Below are positions 59,001 through 64,000 of a stretch of 64,000 nt of DNA, piece after piece; position 1 is the stretch's first letter; each line of letters opens with the position of its first letter. The notes beneath the pieces were generated by a model, which was not told where the DNA came from, ran no database searches, and was given only the letters and a program-made list of their open reading frames with translations. The stretch comes from Cloeon dipterum (taxonomy: Eukaryota; Arthropoda; Insecta; Ephemeroptera; Baetidae): contig NC_088788.1 of the NCBI RefSeq assembly GCF_949628265.1, positions 33,280,335 to 33,344,334 of the forward strand, read 5' to 3'. A program made the translations under genes and the position numbers.

Positions 59001-62000
59001 AACAGACAACCGCGCGTGCACAAGCAACTAGAGGGAAACGGAGACTCACTCTCTGTGCCATTCGTAGATGGCCTCGATATTGCCGAACACCATTTTGTCC
59101 TTGCCGGCCTTGAGGTCGTCCGGCATGGACAGCTCCTCCTCCTCAGGGTTGGTCGGCGGGGGCGACCGCATGAATGTGATGTAGCCCTCGACCACGTCCC
59201 TCAGGTCCCTTACGTAGACGCGTTCCGTGTCGAGCATCTCCTTGATCACATACTGCCTTTTGTGCAGCGGGTCAGTCTTGGTTGCGATCGAGGCGGCCTC
59301 TCCTTCGGCATCCTCCTCGCTGACGGCCACCGCGACCGCTTGTGGCGAGGCCATGTCCGCCTCGTCCAACTGACTAGACCCTTTGGACAGGAGACTGTGC
59401 CGCTCCTGGTTTTCGGTGTGCTGCTCCTGAAATTTCCATTTCACGCGTTAGTTGCTGTCGATAATTTTTTTTCAAAACTTAAAGAAGCATTATGTATGGA
59501 CTACTGATTGCGAGAATATTTTTAGCTTTCTGGTGTGTATGATAATATGCGAATCAGACAATAATAAATCCTGCAAATCAGGCGGGAAAAATATCAAATA
59601 AATTTTAAATGGAAAAATTGACGCATTTCGAAAAATTAGTCATTTTAATTTATTTTAGCGCAAAGCCATCAAACATCTAGCATTCTCATTGTTACGAAAA
59701 GTATTAAACACCAAAATATCTAACATTTAAGGAACAAATAATTTAGAAAAGTTGATACGTTTCCCATCCAACAGATAAAAGGCAAAAATTAAAATGCAGC
59801 ACTCGATGAAACAGCCAACCCTGGTCCACTTCACGTCGGACCAAAGTCTCCAAATCAACAAAGCCATGATACGATTGTAAAAAATCCAGTATATGAGCTG
59901 GTGCAAACGAAATCATAAGTATCAATGTAACGAACGGCACAAAACTATAAATCGAAAGAATAATCCTGATCAAAAAAGCTGCAACGAACGGCTGTCATTT
60001 GACTGAACCAACAGCGAGAGAGCCACTAAAACTGCAAATCAACCAAAATATAAATAGAGAGAAAAAGAGACGAGACATGCATATTTTTGTTTTCATGCAG
60101 AGGATGATGGACTGCCAACCATTCTCTCCTTGACAATCTGCTCGATCTCGGCCAAATCTGCTGACGCGCCGTCCAACGCCTTCAAAGACAGACTGGACGC
60201 CTGAAAAAGACGCGTCTTTCATCTCTCGATCTATCGTGTCCTGCTGCCCGAGCGTAACGGGGTCGCTCCGAGGAGGATAAAAAAAAGACAAAACAAAAAA
60301 GAAGCGGCAAAGAGACTCACCCTCTTGGCCTGAGCGTCGTCGCCGCTGTTGGGGCCTCCGAGGGCGCTTGAGCCGCTGATCAACGAGTCCGAGATGGGCT
60401 TCATCGGCGGCGGCAGCTCCACGGTCTCTTCCTCCACGTCTTCGGCGCCGTTCAGTTCTGACGACGGGCCCGAGGATACACTCTCTGCTTCCGATTGTGT
60501 GCTGCTCGGACGCCCGCTGTCTGTGCTTGGAACCTGAACAAATAAAAGTTCATTTTTACTTGGTGCGAGAGTTATTCGTATTCTAGTGCACTGAACTGTG
60601 GGAAAGGAGGGGACTTTAATGTGTGTAAATTAAAAGGCGCTTATCACTTTCCAAGAAAATAAATTTCAGAGATAAACCTTTATAGTAAATTGTTCAACTT
60701 CTTCAAAGGTGACCTAAATTAAAAGCCGTTAGCTTTTCCTAGGTTTTCGTTTTGGGATAAAATATTAAAATAAATTCAACATTTTGTACTGTTTACTTGG
60801 ATGTGTATTTAACGCTCTAGACATTCTTGTTTGTTTAGTTAAGATTCATCTCCTAAAAAGTTTCAAGAAATATTCAAGCGAAATAAAATATTGAACAAAA
60901 TAGGCGCTCGAATCTTTGTCTCTTTACGCTGATTAAATTAAAAATTGTAGTGAAATCTAACGGATGGCAGGTATTTAGAGGAAAAATGTTAAACCTTGAC
61001 ATTTCTAAAATCACTTCTGTAGTCAGCCTACATTTAAGAATTTTTTTTTTTACAATTTATTTCCAGTAAAATTTCCTACCAGTATTTTAATAAATTTTGC
61101 GATTTAAATAATTGAAATAATAAATTGTGCACTTGCCTTTATCCTGTTATCTGAGGAAGTCTTCTTAAGAGGGCTGTGTGTTGGAATGGTGGAGTTGGGT
61201 CCTGGACTCGACACTGCTGGCTTGTCGTGCAAGTTGCCTTTGCTCGGCTTCCGCAGGGGGTACTGGAACCATTTTCGTCTGCAAACAAAATTACGCCCAA
61301 ATTAGCCACGCGCGGTCTATTCGTGGCGGGTCGGGGGTGGCGGAAGTGCGGAAGGGGGTGGAAGAACGGCGACCGACTTGCAGCAAAAGCAGCACGGCTC
61401 TGCGTCGCTGTCGTCGGACTCCATATTACTTTGCTGGCAGCAGACACTCGCGTAAAATCCTCGGATTTTGTGAACCAACTAACTCCTTCGCGATAAGAAC
61501 ACAACAATTTAATTGTGTGCGGATATGAGCGTGAGCAGAGGGCGTGGCGTCTGCCAAAATCGTTTTCGAAGAGGACGAGTGAAACACAAACGCCTGTCAC
61601 CCTTTTCCTCCGCCGTTAATAAGCACTCACGATTGACGTTTTGGGTTATCTATTCAAACTATCTGCTATTTACAAAACGTTTATTGTTTCCGACGTCTCA
61701 TTAAAGCCTCGAAAGATGTCCCAACAAGTCGCGCAAAATTAGGTCAAATGTTTTGAAATACTTTAGGACGAAAATTGTCAAATATTGCTATCAAATTAAC
61801 GGTTAACAAAGTTCTAGCATAGTTTTAAATTAAAAATGAAAAATAATATCTGAACCATCGACATCAATAAATCAGAACTGATTTAAGTTAATTTGAATAA
61901 AATATGCGTACAAGGGAAAACCACAACCAGACGTCTTTATCGTTCCCGTGACGTATTTTTTAATTTTACTTGATCGAGTGCACTATTTTCAAAATCAATA

Positions 62001-62173
62001 CCGAGAACACCATATTTAATAGAGAGGCACAGAGAGCATTCCACTCGAATGCAGCTCATAGAACAGCGCGGAGATTAGATAATGATTCGTGACTCACCCT
62101 CCGAACACCTTTCTCTTATTGACAGGCGAGTTGGTGGCTTGATGAGATGTGGAGTCGCTTCCAGTCGCACCCT
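53005..62173 (-). CDS. trio: Trio/Kalirin-type RhoGEF with C-terminal kinase (3' part, ~1,026 codons)
   Basis: Fifteen exons in phase: 62173-62098, 61278-61137, 60533-60321, 60200-60120, 59426-59050, 58632-58476, 58413-58183, 58058-57867, 57520-57291, 56579-56345, 55350-55126, 55035-54788, 54725-54584, 54058-53618 and 53094-53005. The order is that of the Trio C-terminal half: a basic linker ([14 protein letters not shown]), the GEF2 DH domain ([39 protein letters not shown]), its PH domain ([27 protein letters not shown]), a Ser/Pro-rich linker and a kinase domain. Kinase motifs: Lys in [17 protein letters not shown] catalytic loop, DLGD in place of DFG, SPE, and a C-terminal helix. GEF2 of Trio activates RhoA-type GTPases in axon guidance and adhesion. 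The upstream Sec14-spectrin-GEF1 half should lie beyond 64000. The intron after 61137 uses a GC donor. Confidence 0.92.
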
Positions 62174-64000
62174 CTGCAACAGATAAACACAACGAATGAG
62201 CACACATGCGATGGAGATGGAGAGAGACAGGGAAAGAGAAAAACTGTACAATTAATTAATCGACTCCCCTCCCGGCCCGTCGACTGCGTGATTTAAGTGG
62301 ATAATTTTGGCAGCAAATAGCCGACTCGGTGTCAGCATTAATAATTGTTGTAAAGAGCAGGGGAGATCAGAACTCTAAGGGCCGCACACATCGTGGGAAG
62401 TTGGAGAGCACGACACGCACGCACCGGGGCCTTGGCTAATAAAATTAAAAAGCAACGGCCGGCGCACGCGGCGCTACTTTATGCCCTCTTATAAATAGAT
62501 CTTGTATGCAAGGATTATTCGCGGCGGTTTTTCTTCTTGTCCAACGAGCGGACTGCTCGTTAAATTTAGAGGAGTTTTGAGCACCACTCGCAAACATGCT
62601 CTTAAACTGTTCGCCATTGACGGCTATAGAGTAAAATCATAAATTCCTCTCATTTTTATTTTTAGATTGGCGATAATTGCATAAAAGAAATCACGCATAT
62701 CCTGGAATCCAGTGTCGCGGTCTTTTTCAAAATGATAACAACTGAATGCTTTTCTTATCATGATAAAACATTTTGCGCTGTTGCTGTTTCATAAGACGTC
62801 GCAAACAAATATTGAAAGAGAACAATTATTGTGGGAAATAAAAGCACAAAAAAGGACAATGCTAAAAAAAGATTTTTGTTCATTTTGCTGATCTGAAAAT
62901 TTTTCTGGGTTAAATTTTTGCTAATAAGTAACGATATGTGCACAGTTTTTCTGTTCATCACATATAATATATGTCACGCTTGATAATTTACCGCAATTAC
63001 GTCAACAGAGTGTCCGCATAACACACATTCCGGCTGAGGCTCGTTTTAAAAATACTTAACCTCTAAAATTCAAGGCAAATCGGCGTCGAGCGTTGTTACA
63101 GAATGAAGTGGATTTAAAGCTGCTCTTGCATGATGTGCTTCAAAGGCTCAAGTTTTCCTAGGATGGAGAGCAGCTCCTCCATATCGGGCGGACTGCATCA
63201 AGCAATAAATTTCCGCCGCTCGTGCAATCGCGTGTATGCATCGCAATTCAAAGCTGCGTTTGTTTTCAATTATCTCGTAAATCAGAGGGTTCTCAGTCGG
63301 TTAATTCGCGGCCGTGGCCGAGGAAGAAGGCGGCCCTTTGTGTTTAATGCCGAGAGAGTTTGGCGCCGGCCGAAAATGCCTATCCACTCGAAATGCTATT
63401 CTCGTCATTGATTTTTGATGCCAGAGGCCAAGTTCAGAGCGCGTGACTGCGCCGGAATCGAATTCCCGCACTTTTTATTTTGGCATTCCAGCAGCCGAGA
63501 CCAAGACGCACTCACAAAGTCGACGGGACAATTGAGCAAAGGAGCCGGGAGCGGCAATGGGCGCTCCCAACGAACGCATTTCGTTTAATGGCCGAGGAAT
63601 TTATTTTCATAGGACGCAACAAGCAAAACCACCAAGCAGCAGCCAAAATTAGAAAGACGACGACCGAGGCGGGCAATTTATAAGAGGCACCAGCATGCAC
63701 AAGCGCGAGGGAGACAAATTAAACTGCCCGCGCCCGACCCACCCGCCCGCCCGCCTCGGCTTTTTGGCAAACGCCCCGCGACGTGAGAAAATGATTTCGC
63801 CGCCTTTTGTGTGCGAATCCTGCAATTTGCACTTTCATCACAGCCCAGGGACACGGGGTGGAAAGCGCGGCCGAAAAGGGGGTGGCCTAGCTCGAAATCT
63901 AGGTCATCAGATAAAACGAAATTTTGCTCTTTTCTCATGACCCGCCGGGGACGAGAAGAGGCAGGAGACAAAGATTATCATCATTATTAGGCCCTTAGGT
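62174..64000. other. Upstream trio intron or promoter region
   Basis: No further trio exon could be placed, although the exon starting at 62173 has an acceptor and needs an upstream partner. From 63120 the sequence is GC-richer with many short open frames lacking splice support; it may hold an alternative promoter and 5' UTR. Nothing firmer can be said. Confidence 0.35.

Noticed and set aside
63120-63970. Cluster of ORFs at the right edge
   Set aside because: They overlap on both strands in a GC-rich stretch, typical of chance openness; none joins trio in phase.
1-64000. CRISPR arrays, operons, ribosome binding sites, bacterial mobile elements
   Set aside because: The window is an intron-rich animal genome; none of these is expected or seen.

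Overview
This 64 kb window is eukaryotic and almost certainly from an arthropod, most likely an insect with a compact genome. The evidence is intron-split genes with short AT-rich introns, TATA + TCAGT core promoters, METTL17/NXF/SAP30BP/Trio orthologues and small secreted YP-rich peptides. The exact order cannot be read from the sequence. Exon models below were built by hand from splice consensus and reading-phase continuity.

Layout. 0.5-3.4 kb (-): a two-transmembrane protein with two possible last exons. 4.2 kb: tRNA-Gln(CTG). 5.2-7.0 kb (-): METTL17, the mitochondrial ribosome assembly factor. 7.8-11.2 kb (+) and 11.7-17.8 kb (-): two convergent mRNA-export (NXF) paralogues with the same exon plan; the second carries about 590 extra N-terminal residues that I do not recognise. 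19.2-20.2 kb (+): SAP30BP. 23.6-52.5 kb (+): a DUF2236 (mpaB/rubber-oxygenase-like) gene whose 23 kb first intron and 4.3 kb fourth intron host other genes.

Intron 1 (about 28-46 kb) is the most unusual part. It holds seven tiny secreted YP-rich peptide genes, each with a 12-nt first coding exon and a dibasic site. They are mixed with an array of WWE-domain genes, all on the minus strand: two single-WWE proteins with a C-terminal membrane anchor, one tri-WWE protein, one tetra-WWE protein and a decayed copy of the latter. A roughly 3.9 kb block (peptide gene + multi-WWE gene) is tandemly duplicated. All WWE domains are split by a phase-1 intron at the same place, so the internal exons are symmetric and can multiply without breaking frame. 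WWE domains are known to bind ADP-ribose polymers, so this looks like a lineage-specific set of PAR readers, some membrane anchored. That function is inference.

Intron 4 holds an antisense mucin-like C-type lectin gene with an apparent frameshift. 53.0-62.2 kb (-): the 3' part of a Trio/Kalirin gene (RhoGEF2 DH-PH plus C-terminal kinase); its 5' end lies outside the window. Several inverted-repeat elements and a dispersed repeat pair are scattered through the introns.
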